From contig NZ_CP019952.1 of NCBI RefSeq assembly GCF_002021815.1, positions 1,209,001 through 1,273,000 on the forward strand: 64,000 nucleotides of DNA. Direction: 5' to 3'. A program made the translations under genes and the position numbers. Below, piece by piece: positions 30,187 to 40,399 of the stretch. This DNA comes from Pseudomonas parafulva (GTDB lineage Bacteria; Pseudomonadota; Gammaproteobacteria; Pseudomonadales; Pseudomonadaceae). Numbering within the stretch: position 1 is the first letter of the stretch; every line of letters starts with the position of its first letter. The notes beneath the pieces were generated by a model. The model searched no databases and was not told where the DNA came from. It saw only the letters and a list, made by a program, of their open reading frames with translations.

Positions 30187-30639
30187 ATGCGCGCGCAAAA
30201 AGGCCTGGAACCGTTCACACACCGTTGTCGCGTCTATTACGAAGATACCGATGCCGGTGGCGTGGTGTATTACGTCAACTACCTGAAATTCATGGAGCGC
30301 GCGCGCACCGAACGCTTGCGGCACCTGGGCTTTTCCCAGTCGCAACTGGCTGACGACAACCTGCTGTTCGTGGTCCATTCCAGCGAAGCGCGCTACCACG
30401 CGCCGGCGCGGCTGGACGATGAATTGCGGGTGACCGCGCACGTACTTGAACTCAATCGCGCCAGCTTGCACTTCGTGCAGCAAGTGTGGCGGGAAAGGGA
30501 CGACACGCTGCTCTGCGAAGGGCGGTTCCTGATAGCCGCTGTGCGCGCCGACACTTTCAAACCCCGAGCCATACCTCCCCAGCTGCGCGACGCCTTTGCG
30601 GCAGACGGCTCGGGTAATCAATCGAATGCAGGAGAATAA
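30187..30639 (+). CDS. ybgC: Tol-Pal associated acyl-CoA thioesterase YbgC
   Basis: 150 residues, a hot-dog fold thioesterase with the active-site motif [19 protein letters not shown]. It hydrolyses short or medium acyl-CoA/ACP and is the conserved first gene of the Tol-Pal cluster. It stops 2 bp before tolQ. Confidence 0.92.
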   Translation: MRAQKGLEPFTHRCRVYYEDTDAGGVVYYVNYLKFMERARTERLRHLGFSQSQLADDNLLFVVHSSEARYHAPARLDDELRVTAHVLELNRASLHFVQQVWRERDDTLLCEGRFLIAAVRADTFKPRAIPPQLRDAFAADGSGNQSNAGE

Positions 30640-30641
30640 GC

Positions 30642-31337
30642 GTGGAAGCTAACGTCGTCGACCATACCTCCATGTGGAGTCTGGTCAGTAACGCCAGCGT
30701 CGTGGTGCAGCTGGTGATGCTGACCCTGGTGGCCGCCTCGGTCACCTCGTGGATCATGATTTTCCAGCGCAGCACCATGCTGCGCGCCGGTCGTCGTGCG
30801 CTCGATGCTTTCGAGGAGCGCTTCTGGTCGGGTATCGACCTGTCCAAGCTGTACCGCCAGGCCGGTAGCAACCCGGACCCGGACTCGGGTGTGGAGCAGG
30901 TCTTCCGTGCAGGCTTCAAGGAATTTTCCCGCCTGCGCCAGCAACCCGGCGTTGACCCGGATGCCGTGATGGAAGGGGTTGGCCGTGCCATGCGCGTTGC
31001 CATTTCCCGCGAAGAAGAAAAGCTCGAGCAAAGTTTGCCGTTCCTGGCGACCGTGGGTTCGACCAGCCCCTATATCGGCCTGTTCGGTACCGTATGGGGC
31101 ATCATGAACTCCTTCCGCGGCCTGGCCAGCGCCCAGCAAGCCACGCTCGCCACCGTTGCACCGGGCATCGCCGAGGCGTTGATCGCCACGGCCATTGGCC
31201 TGTTCGCGGCCATCCCGGCGGTGATTGCGTACAACCGCTTCGCGGCCCGCAGCGAGACGCTGATCGGCCGTTACTACACCTTCGCCGACGAATTCCAGGC
31301 GATCCTGCACCGCAAAGTGCACACCAGCGAAGAGTAA
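30642..31337 (+). CDS. tolQ: Tol-Pal system protein TolQ
   Basis: 231 residues starting at a GTG after GGAGAATAAG. There are three membrane segments (about 17-39, 135-160, 168-195) as in the ExbB/MotA family (VGSTSPYIGLFGTVWGIMNSF). TolQ with TolR forms the proton channel that energises TolA for outer-membrane constriction during division. Confidence 0.95.
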   Translation: MEANVVDHTSMWSLVSNASVVVQLVMLTLVAASVTSWIMIFQRSTMLRAGRRALDAFEERFWSGIDLSKLYRQAGSNPDPDSGVEQVFRAGFKEFSRLRQQPGVDPDAVMEGVGRAMRVAISREEEKLEQSLPFLATVGSTSPYIGLFGTVWGIMNSFRGLASAQQATLATVAPGIAEALIATAIGLFAAIPAVIAYNRFAARSETLIGRYYTFADEFQAILHRKVHTSEE

Positions 31338-31351
31338 TCAGGTAGAAGCCC

Positions 31352-31804
31352 ATGGCCCGAGTTCGCCACAAACGCAAGCCCGTCGCCGAGATGAACGTGG
31401 TGCCCTACATCGACGTGATGCTGGTGCTGCTGGTCATCTTCATGGTGACGGCGCCCATGCTCAACCAGGGCGTGAAGGTCGACCTGCCCAAGGTTTCCAG
31501 CGAAGCCTTGCCGCAGGACAACAACGTCCAGATCCTTACCATTTCCATCAAGGCCGACAAGACCTACTACTGGAACCTTGGCAGCGAAGTCGATACCGAC
31601 AAGCAGATGGACAAGGCCATGACCCTGCCGGCCATGACCGACGCCGTCACCAAGATCATCGCGGCCGGCCGCGACCAGGGCAAGCAGACCCAGGTATTCA
31701 TCCGCGGCGACAAGGCGGTGGACTACGGCGCGGTCATGGGCGCCATGGGCGGGCTGCAGAAAGCCGGTGTCGGTAACGTCGGCCTGATTACCGAGGCGCC
31801 CTGA
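31352..31804 (+). CDS. tolR: Tol-Pal system protein TolR
   Basis: 150 residues: one membrane helix containing the proton-carrying Asp in VPYIDVMLVLLVIFM (D21) and a periplasmic domain. It pairs with TolQ. The stop overlaps the tolA ATG (TGATG). Confidence 0.95.
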   Translation: MARVRHKRKPVAEMNVVPYIDVMLVLLVIFMVTAPMLNQGVKVDLPKVSSEALPQDNNVQILTISIKADKTYYWNLGSEVDTDKQMDKAMTLPAMTDAVTKIIAAGRDQGKQTQVFIRGDKAVDYGAVMGAMGGLQKAGVGNVGLITEAP

Positions 31805-32925
31805 TGCAACAGCGCGAGCCCTCTGCCTCGGAAAGCTACTTCTGGCCCAGTATCTGGGCCATCGGCCTGCATGTGCTGGTATTCGGCATGCTGTTCGTAA
31901 GCTTTGCCATGACGCCCGAACTGCCGCCGTCCAAGCCGATCGTTCAGGCTACGCTGTATCAGCTCAAGTCCAAGAGCCAGGCCACCACTCAGACCAATCA
32001 GAAGATTGCCGGGGAAGCCAAGAAAACCGCTTCGCGCCAGACCGAGGTCGAGCAGCTTGAGCAGAAGAAGGTCGAGCAGGAAGCGGTGAAAGCTGCGGAA
32101 CAAAAGAAAGCCGACGCTGCTCAAAAGGCCCAGGAGGCACGCGAGGCAGCCGAGGCCAAGAAAGCCGAGGACGCCGCCAAGGCCGCTGAAGCTGCCAAAG
32201 CCGCCGAGGCCAAGAAAGCGGCTGAAGCCAAGAAGGCCGATGAGGCAAAGAAAGCGGCCGAGAAACAGCAGGCTGACATCGCCAAGAAGAAGGCCGAGGA
32301 AGAAGCGAAGAAAAAAGCCGAAGAAGAGGCCAAGAAACAGGCCGCTGAAGAGGCGAAGAAGCAAGCTGCCGAGGAGGCCAAGAAGAAGGCCGCCGAGGAT
32401 GCGAAGAAAAAAGCGGCCGAAGACGCCAAGAAGAAGGCGGCAGCGGCCGAAGAAGCGAAGAAGAAGGCAGCCGAAGACGCCAAGAAGAAGGCCGCGGCCG
32501 ATGCTCAGAAGAAAAAGGCACAGGAAGCGGCTCGCAAGGCGGCTGAAGACAAGAAGGCACAGGCCCTGGCCGAGCTCTTGTCCGACACCACCGAGCGGCA
32601 GCAGGCGCTGGCCGATGAGCAGGGTGACCAAGTGGCCGGCGACTTCGACGACTTGATCCGCATGCGCGCGGCAGAAGGCTGGGCTCGCCCGCCATCGGCG
32701 CGTAAAGGCATGACGGTGGTACTGCAGATCAGCATGTTGCCCGATGGCACCATCACCAGCGTCAGTGTGGCCCGGTCAAGCGGTGACGGCCCCTACGACA
32801 GCTCGGCGGTGGCAGCGGTGAAAAACATCGGTCGCCTGACTGAAATGCAGGGCATGAAGCCGAGCGATTTCAACCAATATCGCTCGTTCAAGATGACATT
32901 TACACCTGAGGATCTAGCGTTGTGA
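31804..32925 (+). CDS. tolA: Tol-Pal system protein TolA
   Basis: 373 residues: N-terminal membrane anchor (about 13-36), a very long alpha-helical domain of Lys/Ala/Glu repeats ([12 protein letters not shown], about residues 60-260) and a C-terminal globular TonB-like domain ([16 protein letters not shown]). TolA spans the periplasm to reach Pal/TolB. The helical tract makes the DNA locally repetitive, which is normal for the family. Confidence 0.95.
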   Translation: MQQREPSASESYFWPSIWAIGLHVLVFGMLFVSFAMTPELPPSKPIVQATLYQLKSKSQATTQTNQKIAGEAKKTASRQTEVEQLEQKKVEQEAVKAAEQKKADAAQKAQEAREAAEAKKAEDAAKAAEAAKAAEAKKAAEAKKADEAKKAAEKQQADIAKKKAEEEAKKKAEEEAKKQAAEEAKKQAAEEAKKKAAEDAKKKAAEDAKKKAAAAEEAKKKAAEDAKKKAAADAQKKKAQEAARKAAEDKKAQALAELLSDTTERQQALADEQGDQVAGDFDDLIRMRAAEGWARPPSARKGMTVVLQISMLPDGTITSVSVARSSGDGPYDSSAVAAVKNIGRLTEMQGMKPSDFNQYRSFKMTFTPEDLAL

Positions 32926-34223
32926 TTAAACGTCTGAGAGGACTGCTGGTCATGCTGTGCTGCGTGGCAGGCATGGCCGTAGCAGAGGAAAAGAACATCC
33001 TGGTCACCAGTGGCAGTGACCGGGCAACGCCAATTGCGGTGGTGCCGTTCGCTGTTCAGGGTGGCAGTGTGCTGCCTGAAGACATGGCCGACATCATCGG
33101 CAACGACCTGCGCAACTCCGGCTACTATTCGCCTATCCCGCGCCAGAACATGATCAGCCAGCCATCCCAGGCCAGTGAAGTCATCTTCCGCGACTGGAAG
33201 GCGCTGGGTGCCCAGTACGTGATGGTCGGCAGCATCGTGCCCTCCGGTGGGCGCTTGCAGGTGCAATACGCCCTGTTCAACGTCGCCACCGAGCAGCAGG
33301 TCCTGACCGGCAGCGTCGCTGGCAGCACCGACCAGTTGCGCGACATGTCGCACTACATCGCCGACCAGTCGTTCGAGAAGCTCACCGGTATCAAGGGTGC
33401 CTTCTCCACGCGCATGCTGTACGTGACGGCCGAGCGCTTCTCCACCAACAACACGCGCTACACCCTGCAGCGTTCGGACTATGACGGTGCTCGCGCCGTG
33501 ACCCTGCTGCAGTCCCGCGAGCCCATCCTGTCGCCGCGCTTTGCGCCCGATGGCAAACGCATCGCCTATGTGTCGTTCGAGCAGAAGCGCCCGCGTATCT
33601 TCGTCCAGCACATCGATACCGGTCGCCGTGAACAGGTCACCAACTTCGAGGGCCTCAATGGCGCACCTGCCTGGTCGCCCGATGGTTCGCGCCTGGCCTT
33701 CGTGCTGTCCAAGGATGGCAACCCGGACATCTACGTGATGAACGTGGCTTCGCGTCAGATCAGCCGCGTGACCGCCGGCCCTGGCATCAATACCGAGCCA
33801 TTCTGGGGTAAAGACGGCAACACCCTGTACTTCACGTCCGACCGTGGCGGCAAGCCGCAGATCTACAAACAGTCGGTCAGTGGCGGCAGCGCCGAGCGCG
33901 TAACCTTCGTGGGTAACTACAACGCCAACCCTAAACTCTCGGCGGATGAAAAGACCCTGGTGATGATTCACCGCCAACAGGGTTTCACCAACTTCAAAGT
34001 TGCCGCCCAGGACTTGCAACGCGGAAGTGTAAAGATTCTCTCGGAAACAAGTCTTGATGAGTCTCCCACTGTTGCGCCCAACGGCACCATGCTAATCTAC
34101 GCCACCCGCCAGCAGGGCCGGGGAGTCTTGATGCTCGTGTCGCTTAATGGCCGCGTGAGGCTCCCACTTCCTACCGCTCAAGGCGAAGTCAGAGAACCGT
34201 CCTGGTCCCCTTACCTGAACTGA
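32922..34223 (+). CDS. tolB: Tol-Pal system beta-propeller protein TolB
   Basis: 433 residues with GTG start overlapping the tolA stop. The signal peptide is [21 protein letters not shown], followed by an N-terminal alpha/beta domain and a six-blade propeller with repeated PxxSPDGxRLAF motifs. It is the periplasmic partner linking TolA and Pal. Confidence 0.95.
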   Translation: MIKRLRGLLVMLCCVAGMAVAEEKNILVTSGSDRATPIAVVPFAVQGGSVLPEDMADIIGNDLRNSGYYSPIPRQNMISQPSQASEVIFRDWKALGAQYVMVGSIVPSGGRLQVQYALFNVATEQQVLTGSVAGSTDQLRDMSHYIADQSFEKLTGIKGAFSTRMLYVTAERFSTNNTRYTLQRSDYDGARAVTLLQSREPILSPRFAPDGKRIAYVSFEQKRPRIFVQHIDTGRREQVTNFEGLNGAPAWSPDGSRLAFVLSKDGNPDIYVMNVASRQISRVTAGPGINTEPFWGKDGNTLYFTSDRGGKPQIYKQSVSGGSAERVTFVGNYNANPKLSADEKTLVMIHRQQGFTNFKVAAQDLQRGSVKILSETSLDESPTVAPNGTMLIYATRQQGRGVLMLVSLNGRVRLPLPTAQGEVREPSWSPYLN

Positions 34224-34277
34224 TTGCGGCGTAATACGTTTTGCTTAACACACTGGGGTTTCATTAGGAGTTTCACG

Positions 34278-34781
34278 ATGGAAATGCTGAAGTTTGGTAA
34301 ATTCGCTGCGCTGGCTCTGGCCATGGCTGTGGCTGTAGGTTGCTCCTCCAAGGGCGGTGACAACGCAGGTGAAGGCGCTGGCGCCGTTGACCCGAACGCT
34401 GGCTACGGTGCCAACACCGGCGCAGTCGACGGTTCCCTGAGCGAAGAAGCCGCTCTGCGCGCAATCACCACCTTCTACTTCGAATACGACAGCTCGGACC
34501 TGAAGCCAGAAGCCATGCGCGCTCTGGACGTTCACGCCAAGGACCTGAAAGCCAACGGCAACCGCGTTGTCCTGGAAGGCAACACCGACGAGCGCGGCAC
34601 CCGCGAGTACAACATGGCTCTGGGTGAGCGTCGTGCCAAGGCCGTTCAGCGCTACCTGGTTCTGCAGGGCGTTTCCCCTGCTCAGCTGGAAGTGGTTTCC
34701 TACGGTGAAGAGCGTCCAGTTGCTACCGGCAACGACGAGCAGTCCTGGGCTCAAAACCGTCGCGTAGAACTGCGTAAGTAA
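34278..34781 (+). CDS. oprL: Peptidoglycan-associated lipoprotein Pal (OprL)
   Basis: 167 residues from the ATG at 34278 after AGGAGTTTCACG. The lipobox AVAVGC leads to CSSKGG; the C-terminal OmpA-like domain has the peptidoglycan-binding segment [20 protein letters not shown]. It is anchored in the outer membrane and bound to peptidoglycan and TolB. It is the gene known as oprL in Pseudomonas. Confidence 0.95.
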   Translation: MEMLKFGKFAALALAMAVAVGCSSKGGDNAGEGAGAVDPNAGYGANTGAVDGSLSEEAALRAITTFYFEYDSSDLKPEAMRALDVHAKDLKANGNRVVLEGNTDERGTREYNMALGERRAKAVQRYLVLQGVSPAQLEVVSYGEERPVATGNDEQSWAQNRRVELRK

Positions 34782-34787
34782 GTTCCT

Positions 34788-35594
34788 ATGCGCAAGTGCC
34801 GTCGTGCAGTAACCGTCCTCGCACTCAGCCTGCCCCTTTCGGCGTGGGCTGCAGTCCCTGTAGTAGATGACAACACAGGCAGCTATCCGCCTGCGGGTTA
34901 TGGCACGAGCGGCGCCTATGCCGGGTCAGGGGCTTCGGCCCCTGCCTCTGCACAGGGCCAGCTGTTCATGCAGCTGCAACAGATGCAGGATCAGCTTTCC
35001 CGCCAGCAAGGCATCATCGAAGAGTTGCAAAACGATGTGTCTCGCATGAAGCAGGAAAACCTGGAGCGATACCAGGACCTGGACCGTCGCATCAACAGTG
35101 GCGCCGCGCCTGCCGCGACCCCTGACAATTCTTCCGCCGGTGGTGCCTCTGGCGCCGCCGCGGGGGCTGCAGCCGGTGCTGCTGCCCAACAACCGGCCGC
35201 CAGTAGCGAGCCCGGTGATCCGGCCAAGGAGAAGCTCTACTACGATGCTGCCTTCGACCTGATCAAGCAAAAAGACTTCGACAAAGCCAGCCAGGCGTTC
35301 AACGCCTTCCTGCGCAAGTACCCCAGCAGCCAATATGCCGGTAACGCACAGTATTGGCTGGGCGAAGTGAACCTGGCCAAGGGTGACCTGCAGGGCGCAA
35401 GCCAGGCGTTTGCCCAGGTAAGCCAGAAGTACCCCAAACACAGCAAGGTGCCAGACTCCTTGTACAAACTGGCCGACGTCGAGCGTCGTCTCGGCCACAC
35501 GGACAAGGTAAAGGGCATTCTTCAGCAGGTGGTGACCCAATACCCGGGCACATCGGCTGCGCAACTGGCGCAGCGAGACCTGCAAAAGCTGTGA
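34788..35594 (+). CDS. cpoB: Cell division coordinator CpoB (YbgF)
   Basis: 268 residues: signal peptide (…SLPLSAWAA), an N-terminal coiled coil (LFMQLQQMQDQLSRQQGIIE, about 60-100), an Ala/Gly-rich linker, and three C-terminal TPR repeats. CpoB links peptidoglycan synthesis with Tol-mediated constriction. It lies 6 bp after oprL. Confidence 0.93.
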   Translation: MRKCRRAVTVLALSLPLSAWAAVPVVDDNTGSYPPAGYGTSGAYAGSGASAPASAQGQLFMQLQQMQDQLSRQQGIIEELQNDVSRMKQENLERYQDLDRRINSGAAPAATPDNSSAGGASGAAAGAAAGAAAQQPAASSEPGDPAKEKLYYDAAFDLIKQKDFDKASQAFNAFLRKYPSSQYAGNAQYWLGEVNLAKGDLQGASQAFAQVSQKYPKHSKVPDSLYKLADVERRLGHTDKVKGILQQVVTQYPGTSAAQLAQRDLQKL

Positions 35595-35627
35595 AGTAAT
35601 GCGGCGCTTGCCCCCCGTTCGAAAGAA

Positions 35628-35652
35628 ACCCGCGCCTGGCGCGGGTTTTTTC
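35628..35652 (+). terminator. Intrinsic terminator of the Tol-Pal operon
   Basis: ACCCGCGCC-T-GGCGCGGGT stem followed by TTTTTTCG. Confidence 0.9.
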
Positions 35653-35768
35653 GTTAGAATCACCGCCCTTTTTTCGTAAACACGCTGTCACGGATAACGC
35701 TATGTCGAGTCTGTGCCAGTGCCTGACGGAGGCGGGCAGCCTGTTTTGCTGTCACGCCCGTGGCGATC

Positions 35769-36416
35769 ATGCAAGATACATTACGCATCACCGAAGTCTT
35801 TTACTCGTTGCAGGGTGAAACACGAACGGCTGGGCTGCCCACGGTATTCGTGCGGCTCACCGGTTGCCCCCTGCGCTGCCAATACTGCGACAGCGCCTAT
35901 GCCTTCAGTGGCGGCACCCTTCGCAGCCTGGATTCGATCCTTGAACAGGTGGCCGGCTTCAAGCCGCGCTATGTCTGCGTGACGGGCGGCGAGCCCCTCG
36001 CCCAGCCTAACGCCTTGCCCCTGTTGCAGCGCCTGTGCGACGCCGGTTACGAAGTCTCGCTGGAAACCAGCGGAGCGCTCGATATCGCCGGCACCGACAC
36101 CCGTGTCAGCCGCGTCGTCGACCTGAAAACTCCAGGTTCGGAAGAATCGCACCGCAACCGCTATGAGAACATCGAGCACCTGACGCGCAACGACCAGGTC
36201 AAGTTCGTCATCTGCTCCCGCGAAGACTACGACTGGGCGGTGTCCAAGTTGATTCAGTACAACCTGGCCGAGCGCGCCGGCGAAGTATTGTTCTCGCCCA
36301 GCCACCACCAGGTGAGTGCCACTGATTTGGCCGACTGGATCGTTGCCGACAACTTGCCTGTGCGTTTCCAGCTTCAGCTGCACAAGCTGTTGTGGAACGA
36401 CGAACCTGGCCGCTGA
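35769..36416 (+). CDS. queE: 7-carboxy-7-deazaguanine synthase QueE
   Basis: 215 residues from ATG 35769 (MQDTLRITEVFYSLQGETRTAG); a GTG at 35760 would add three residues, and neither start has a clear Shine-Dalgarno. The radical-SAM cluster motif is CPLRCQYC and the G-G-E motif is TGGEPLAQ. QueE converts 6-carboxytetrahydropterin to CDG in queuosine synthesis. It forms a unit with queC, 15 bp downstream. Confidence 0.93.
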   Translation: MQDTLRITEVFYSLQGETRTAGLPTVFVRLTGCPLRCQYCDSAYAFSGGTLRSLDSILEQVAGFKPRYVCVTGGEPLAQPNALPLLQRLCDAGYEVSLETSGALDIAGTDTRVSRVVDLKTPGSEESHRNRYENIEHLTRNDQVKFVICSREDYDWAVSKLIQYNLAERAGEVLFSPSHHQVSATDLADWIVADNLPVRFQLQLHKLLWNDEPGR

Positions 36417-36431
36417 GCAAGAGAGTGAGAC

Positions 36432-37106
36432 ATGACTGATAAACGCGCAGTAATTCTTCTGTCCGGTGGTCTGGACTCGGCCACGGTCGTGGCCATGGCC
36501 AAGGCCCAGGGCTATGCCTGCTATACCATGAGCTTCGACTACGGCCAGCGTCACCGCGCCGAGCTCAACGCCGCGGCACGGGTCGCTAAGGACCTGGGCG
36601 TGGTAGAGCACAAGGTGATCGGGCTGAACCTGGACGGCATCGGTGGCTCGGCCCTGACCGACAGCAGCATCGATGTGCCGGAAACGCCAGGGGAGGGTAT
36701 CCCGGTGACCTACGTACCAGCGCGCAACACGGTGTTTCTGTCGCTGGCGCTGGGCTGGGCCGAAGTGCTGCAAGCCCGTGACATTTTCATCGGTGTCAAT
36801 GCCGTGGATTATTCCGGCTACCCGGACTGCCGCCCCGAATTCGTCGAAGCCTTCGAACGCATGGCCAATCTGGCTACCAAGGCAGGGGTCGAAGGGCAGG
36901 GGTTCCGCATTCAGGCGCCCTTGCAAAACATGAGCAAAGCCCAGATCGTCCAGGCCGGCGTGGCGCATGGGGTCGACTATAGCTTGACTGTGTCGTGCTA
37001 CCAGGCTGATGACGACGGGCGTGCCTGTGGCAAGTGCGACAGCTGCCGCTTGCGCGCTGACGGCTTCAAGGCAGCCGCCGTGGCGGACCCGACGCGCTAT
37101 TTTTAA
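36432..37106 (+). CDS. queC: 7-cyano-7-deazaguanine synthase QueC
   Basis: 224 residues with the PP-loop [11 protein letters not shown] and the C-terminal zinc cluster [17 protein letters not shown]. It converts CDG to preQ0 with ATP and ammonia, the step after QueE. The tRNA-Lys transcription unit begins right behind it. Confidence 0.95.
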   Translation: MTDKRAVILLSGGLDSATVVAMAKAQGYACYTMSFDYGQRHRAELNAAARVAKDLGVVEHKVIGLNLDGIGGSALTDSSIDVPETPGEGIPVTYVPARNTVFLSLALGWAEVLQARDIFIGVNAVDYSGYPDCRPEFVEAFERMANLATKAGVEGQGFRIQAPLQNMSKAQIVQAGVAHGVDYSLTVSCYQADDDGRACGKCDSCRLRADGFKAAAVADPTRYF

Positions 37107-37125
37107 GAAATTTTATTGTGGGGTG

Positions 37126-37153
37126 TTGATTTCTCTATAGAAATCAGTATTAT
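37126..37153 (+). promoter_or_regulatory. Promoter of tRNA-Lys
   Basis: TTGATT (37126-37131), 16-bp spacer, TATTAT (37148-37153). The spacer overlaps the perfect palindrome GATTTCT-CTAT-AGAAATC. Confidence 0.75.
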
Positions 37154-37167
37154 ACGCGCCATCCAAC

Positions 37168-37243
37168 GGGTCGTTAGCTCAGTTGGTAGAGCAGTTGGCT
37201 TTTAACCAATTGGTCGTAGGTTCGAATCCTACACGACCCACCA
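37168..37243 (+). tRNA. tRNA-Lys (TTT)
   Basis: 76 nt, GGGTCGTTAGCTCAGTTGGT start, anticodon loop CTTTTAA, T loop GGTTCGAATCC, and encoded CCA. The acceptor stem GGGTCGT/ACGACCC pairs fully. Confidence 0.97.
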
Positions 37244-37347
37244 TCTTCGCAGCGGTTGCGAATACTTAAGCTAGACCACCGGGTCAGCGTCAGGTAAAGC
37301 AATTGTATGGATCGAACAGTCAGTTCGCTTCTGTGTGAAATCTGTAC

Positions 37348-37382
37348 GAAAAGCCCGCCCTCATCGGCGGGCTTTTTCGTTT
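37348..37382 (+). terminator. Terminator downstream of tRNA-Lys
   Basis: AAAAGCCCGCC-CTCAT-CGGCGGGCTTTTT hairpin with T tail, about 105 bp after the tRNA. The intervening stretch has no second tRNA. Confidence 0.88.
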
Positions 37383-37574
37383 CTGGTCAAAGTACTGGGC
37401 CGTAGTCTGTCTGCAGTGACACTGCCTCATTCATGGGCAGTGTTTCACGTGCAAGGTGGCCTCTGATGAAGTCTCAGCAGGCGACCCCTACTCCAGGTGT
37501 ACTAGATAGCCCTTTGCCCACTACTGCGGATGGGAAAATGTTCCGTCTAAGTAATGGCAGAGAGATGGCCAGTC

Positions 37575-38138
37575 ATGCGCTCCCCAGTGAAACAACTGCT
37601 GTCGCTTGCACTCCTGTTGGGTGCCTTATCCGTCCATGCGGACAATGCCCAAAAGGGCGATTACTGGGTAGTGCATCATCAAGCCAGCCTGGGCAAGAGC
37701 AAGGTGTACCTTGCAGATGGCGACCCCAGTAACATCTACGAGCGCCCCGGCGGCGCCAAATCCGTGGGCGTCTACCTGTTTGACCAGCAGCCCGGCAAGC
37801 CCGATTTCACGGTCTACGACGTCGAAGTCGATTGCAAGAACAAGCGGGCCCGTGTCACAGGGGCGCTCGACTTCAGCAGCGTGGCCAATACCTTGCGCAG
37901 GGCCAAGTTCTCCAATCAATGGCAGGGCGATCAACAAGCGTGGTTGGCGCAAAGCCGTAATTTCATCTGCAAGCCAGCTGAGCGCCAAGCGCTCAAAATG
38001 GAGCACCTGGGTGTGATGTCAGCTTCGCAGTTGAGCCGCGCTGGCCCCCAGCTATTTGAGATAACGAACCGCGAAGCGCTCAGGGCCGAGGTCATCAGGC
38101 AGATCGACCACGCCTTCACACAGATGCCTGCCAAGTAA
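37575..38138 (+). CDS. Exported protein of unknown function
   Basis: 187 residues from the ATG at 37575 (AGAGAG upstream), with signal peptide MRSPVKQLLSLALLLGALSV-HA. The mature part has two Cys (VDCKNKRA and NFICKPAE) that may form a disulfide, and no domain I recognise. It is followed after 22 bp by a small lipoprotein gene, so the two are likely co-transcribed. Confidence 0.65.
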   Translation: MRSPVKQLLSLALLLGALSVHADNAQKGDYWVVHHQASLGKSKVYLADGDPSNIYERPGGAKSVGVYLFDQQPGKPDFTVYDVEVDCKNKRARVTGALDFSSVANTLRRAKFSNQWQGDQQAWLAQSRNFICKPAERQALKMEHLGVMSASQLSRAGPQLFEITNREALRAEVIRQIDHAFTQMPAK

Positions 38139-38160
38139 CTGGCCACCAAGGAGAGAAGCC

Positions 38161-38538
38161 ATGATCCGTCTGCTCGTGTTTTGCCTGGGCGCTGTCCTGC
38201 TTAGCGGTTGCTCGTCACTTGAGGCAACCAGTGCGTGGAAAGGCCGCCCGGTCGGTGAGCTGATCGACTATTTCGGTGTGCCCAGGGTCATCATGGTGGC
38301 ACCTGATCAGGACATGGTTGTGCTCAGGTACGTGCGCGACAGCACGTATATCTCCCGGGAGGCTGCGGGCACCTACACCGGCCCTGAAAATGGCCAATTG
38401 GTACACCGGGAGTATTGGCAGGATGTAGAGCATTCAGGCAGTTGCGAGATCAACGTCTTTGTCGACAGGGCGCACGTGGTGCAGAAAGTCAGGGCCAATG
38501 GTCGCTGTGCGGTCATCGACATGGCGCCCAAGGCGTAG
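38161..38538 (+). CDS. Small lipoprotein of unknown function
   Basis: 125 residues with lipobox VLLSGC (Cys17) and a Shine-Dalgarno AAGGAGAGAAGCC. The mature part has a W-K-G-x-P-V-G-E-L-I-D-Y-F-G-V-P pattern seen in small periplasmic lipoproteins, and two Cys near the end. No specific function can be assigned. Confidence 0.7.
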   Translation: MIRLLVFCLGAVLLSGCSSLEATSAWKGRPVGELIDYFGVPRVIMVAPDQDMVVLRYVRDSTYISREAAGTYTGPENGQLVHREYWQDVEHSGSCEINVFVDRAHVVQKVRANGRCAVIDMAPKA

Positions 38539-38604
38539 CCCGGTAGTGGGAAGCAGGTACCGGGCAAAGGGGCGTTAAGCGATGACCGCTTTCGCCTCTC
38601 GTCA

Positions 38605-39378
38605 TCACTGATTCAAAAAAGCTTCCACCACAGGCAGTAGCCATTGCGGGTGCGTTTCATGAGGTGAGTGATCAGCCAGCGCCAGGTTCAACAGCTGCGC
38701 CCCAGGCACTTGCTCTACCAGCTCCAGGGCATTGGCGCGTGAAACCAGGCGATCACGATCGCCACGCACTACCAGCAATGGCGCGGAAATGCCACCCACG
38801 CTGGCTGCGGGATAACCGTGCTCGCTGTCATCGAGCCACATCCCCCGCACGGCCTCCAGCAACCTTGCAAAGTCCGGTTGCGGGTTGATCGCCTCATAGC
38901 GAGCCACATCTTCGGCAAACAGGCCGCTCCACTTCGCGGCGGTAATACCCTCGTAGAGGGCCCGCGCAGGGTCGTTCTCGCCCAGCGCCCAGTGAGCCCC
39001 GATGGTGACGGGCCTATCGACCGTCACAGCCTGCGAGGCAGCCATGCGCAACGCGACGATTCCGCCATCGCTGTGCCCGATCAGGCTGACGCGTTCAAGG
39101 GCCAGATGCTCGATCACCCGCTCTACGTCGTGCTGCATGCGTTCATAGGTGAGTGGTGCGCTGCCCAAGGTGGACATGCCCTGGCCGCGGCTGTCGATGC
39201 CGATTACGCGCCAGCGGTGGGCTAAATGCGGAGTAATGGCGTTGAAGGTTTCGATATGTCCAAGCCCGCCATGCAGCAGGATCAGTACTGGTGCGTCAGG
39301 TGCGCCCAGCTGTTCGTAATAAAGGCGTGCATCACCGACGGTGAGGTACTCGCCGCCCCGGTGGTTGAAGACAGTCAT
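38605..39378 (-). CDS. Alpha/beta hydrolase
   Basis: 257 residues from the ATG at 39378; an open frame continues upstream but is not hydrolase-like. Oxyanion motif LLHGGLGH, nucleophile elbow GHSDGG (Ser), acid in RGDRDRLV, and catalytic His in ADHSPHET are all present, so it is an active-type hydrolase. The substrate is unknown. It stands alone, convergent with the small lipoprotein gene. Confidence 0.8.
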   Translation of the reverse strand: MTVFNHRGGEYLTVGDARLYYEQLGAPDAPVLILLHGGLGHIETFNAITPHLAHRWRVIGIDSRGQGMSTLGSAPLTYERMQHDVERVIEHLALERVSLIGHSDGGIVALRMAASQAVTVDRPVTIGAHWALGENDPARALYEGITAAKWSGLFAEDVARYEAINPQPDFARLLEAVRGMWLDDSEHGYPAASVGGISAPLLVVRGDRDRLVSRANALELVEQVPGAQLLNLALADHSPHETHPQWLLPVVEAFLNQ

Positions 39379-39603
39379 GTCGAAGTTGTCCGTGTCGTCA
39401 GCTGTTATATCGGGCGCCAGTGTACCGAGTTGCCCGCTCAAGCCCAATGAATCCGAGCTGCCAGGCCTTTTTGTCTGGTCTTCACCTTGCGCACCGCACC
39501 TCTGGGCAAGCATGCTGTCAAAGTGCCAACAACGCTGCCCTGACGTTCTAACGATCGTGTTATTCCAGCGCTACTTTCTCTTCATCAAGCTGCCGGAGAC
39601 ACC

Positions 39604-40389
39604 ATGGCTGATTTGATCTTTGCGCAGCCTTTCGAAGCTGTGGGTTGCAAGCAATGCCGTGAGATGGCGGACCTCGGCTTCGGCATCACCATGGCCTTCC
39701 AACCTATCGTTCACCAACCTTCGGGTAAACCGTACGCCTACGAGGCGCTGGTCAGAGGTGTAGCGGGGGAGGGGGCTGCGCAGGTGCTGGCCAAGGTCAC
39801 ACCCGATAACCTGTATCGCTTCGACCAGGCCTGCCGGGTCAAGGCCATCGAAAAAGCCTCCGAGCTTGGGCTCAATCGGGTGCAGGATTGCAAGCTCAGC
39901 ATCAACTTCCTGCCCAACGCCGTGTACCGTCCCGCCACCTGTATTCGTGCAACGCTCGAGGCCTCCAGGCAGTTCGATTTTCCGGCCGACAGGCTGATCT
40001 TCGAAGTGACCGAAGGCGAACGGGTCGAGGACACCGAACACCTGAAGTCCATCTTTCGCGAGTACGACCGGCAGGGATTCACCACGGCCATTGACGATTT
40101 CGGGTCAGGCTACTCGGGCTTGAACCTGCTTGCCGAGTTTCAACCGGACCTGCTGAAGCTGGACATGGCGCTGACACGCAACCTTGGGGCCGACCCGGTG
40201 CGCCAGGTGATTGTGGCAGGCATCGTGCTGGTGGCGCAGCGGCTGAACATTCTGCTGGTCGCCGAAGGCGTGGAAACAGAAGCCGAGTGCCAGGCGTTGG
40301 CAGCCCTGGGTATCGAGCTGATGCAAGGCTACTATTTCGCCCGGCCTGAAATCGAAGCGCTGCCGCTGATCGAACGCCTGCGTGGCTGA
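39604..40389 (+). CDS. Stand-alone EAL-domain c-di-GMP phosphodiesterase
   Basis: 261 residues that are almost entirely an EAL domain: YEALVR (E47), INFLPNA, FEVTEGE, IDDFGSGYSGL, LLKLD, and EGVETEAE, with QGYYFARP at the end. All metal- and base-binding positions look intact, so it should hydrolyse c-di-GMP to pGpG. There is no membrane or PAS domain; a short Cys-containing N-terminus (CKQC) might be a small sensor. Confidence 0.87.
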   Translation: MADLIFAQPFEAVGCKQCREMADLGFGITMAFQPIVHQPSGKPYAYEALVRGVAGEGAAQVLAKVTPDNLYRFDQACRVKAIEKASELGLNRVQDCKLSINFLPNAVYRPATCIRATLEASRQFDFPADRLIFEVTEGERVEDTEHLKSIFREYDRQGFTTAIDDFGSGYSGLNLLAEFQPDLLKLDMALTRNLGADPVRQVIVAGIVLVAQRLNILLVAEGVETEAECQALAALGIELMQGYYFARPEIEALPLIERLRG

Positions 40390-40399
40390 GTGCTGATGT

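Noticed and set aside
32121..32656. Short repeated blocks in tolA, briefly considered as tandem repeats or a CRISPR-like array
   Set aside because: They encode the Lys/Ala/Glu helix of TolA, have no spacer structure, and stay in frame.
35653..35768. preQ1 riboswitch ahead of queE
   Set aside because: No preQ1 class I motif could be recognised in the leader.
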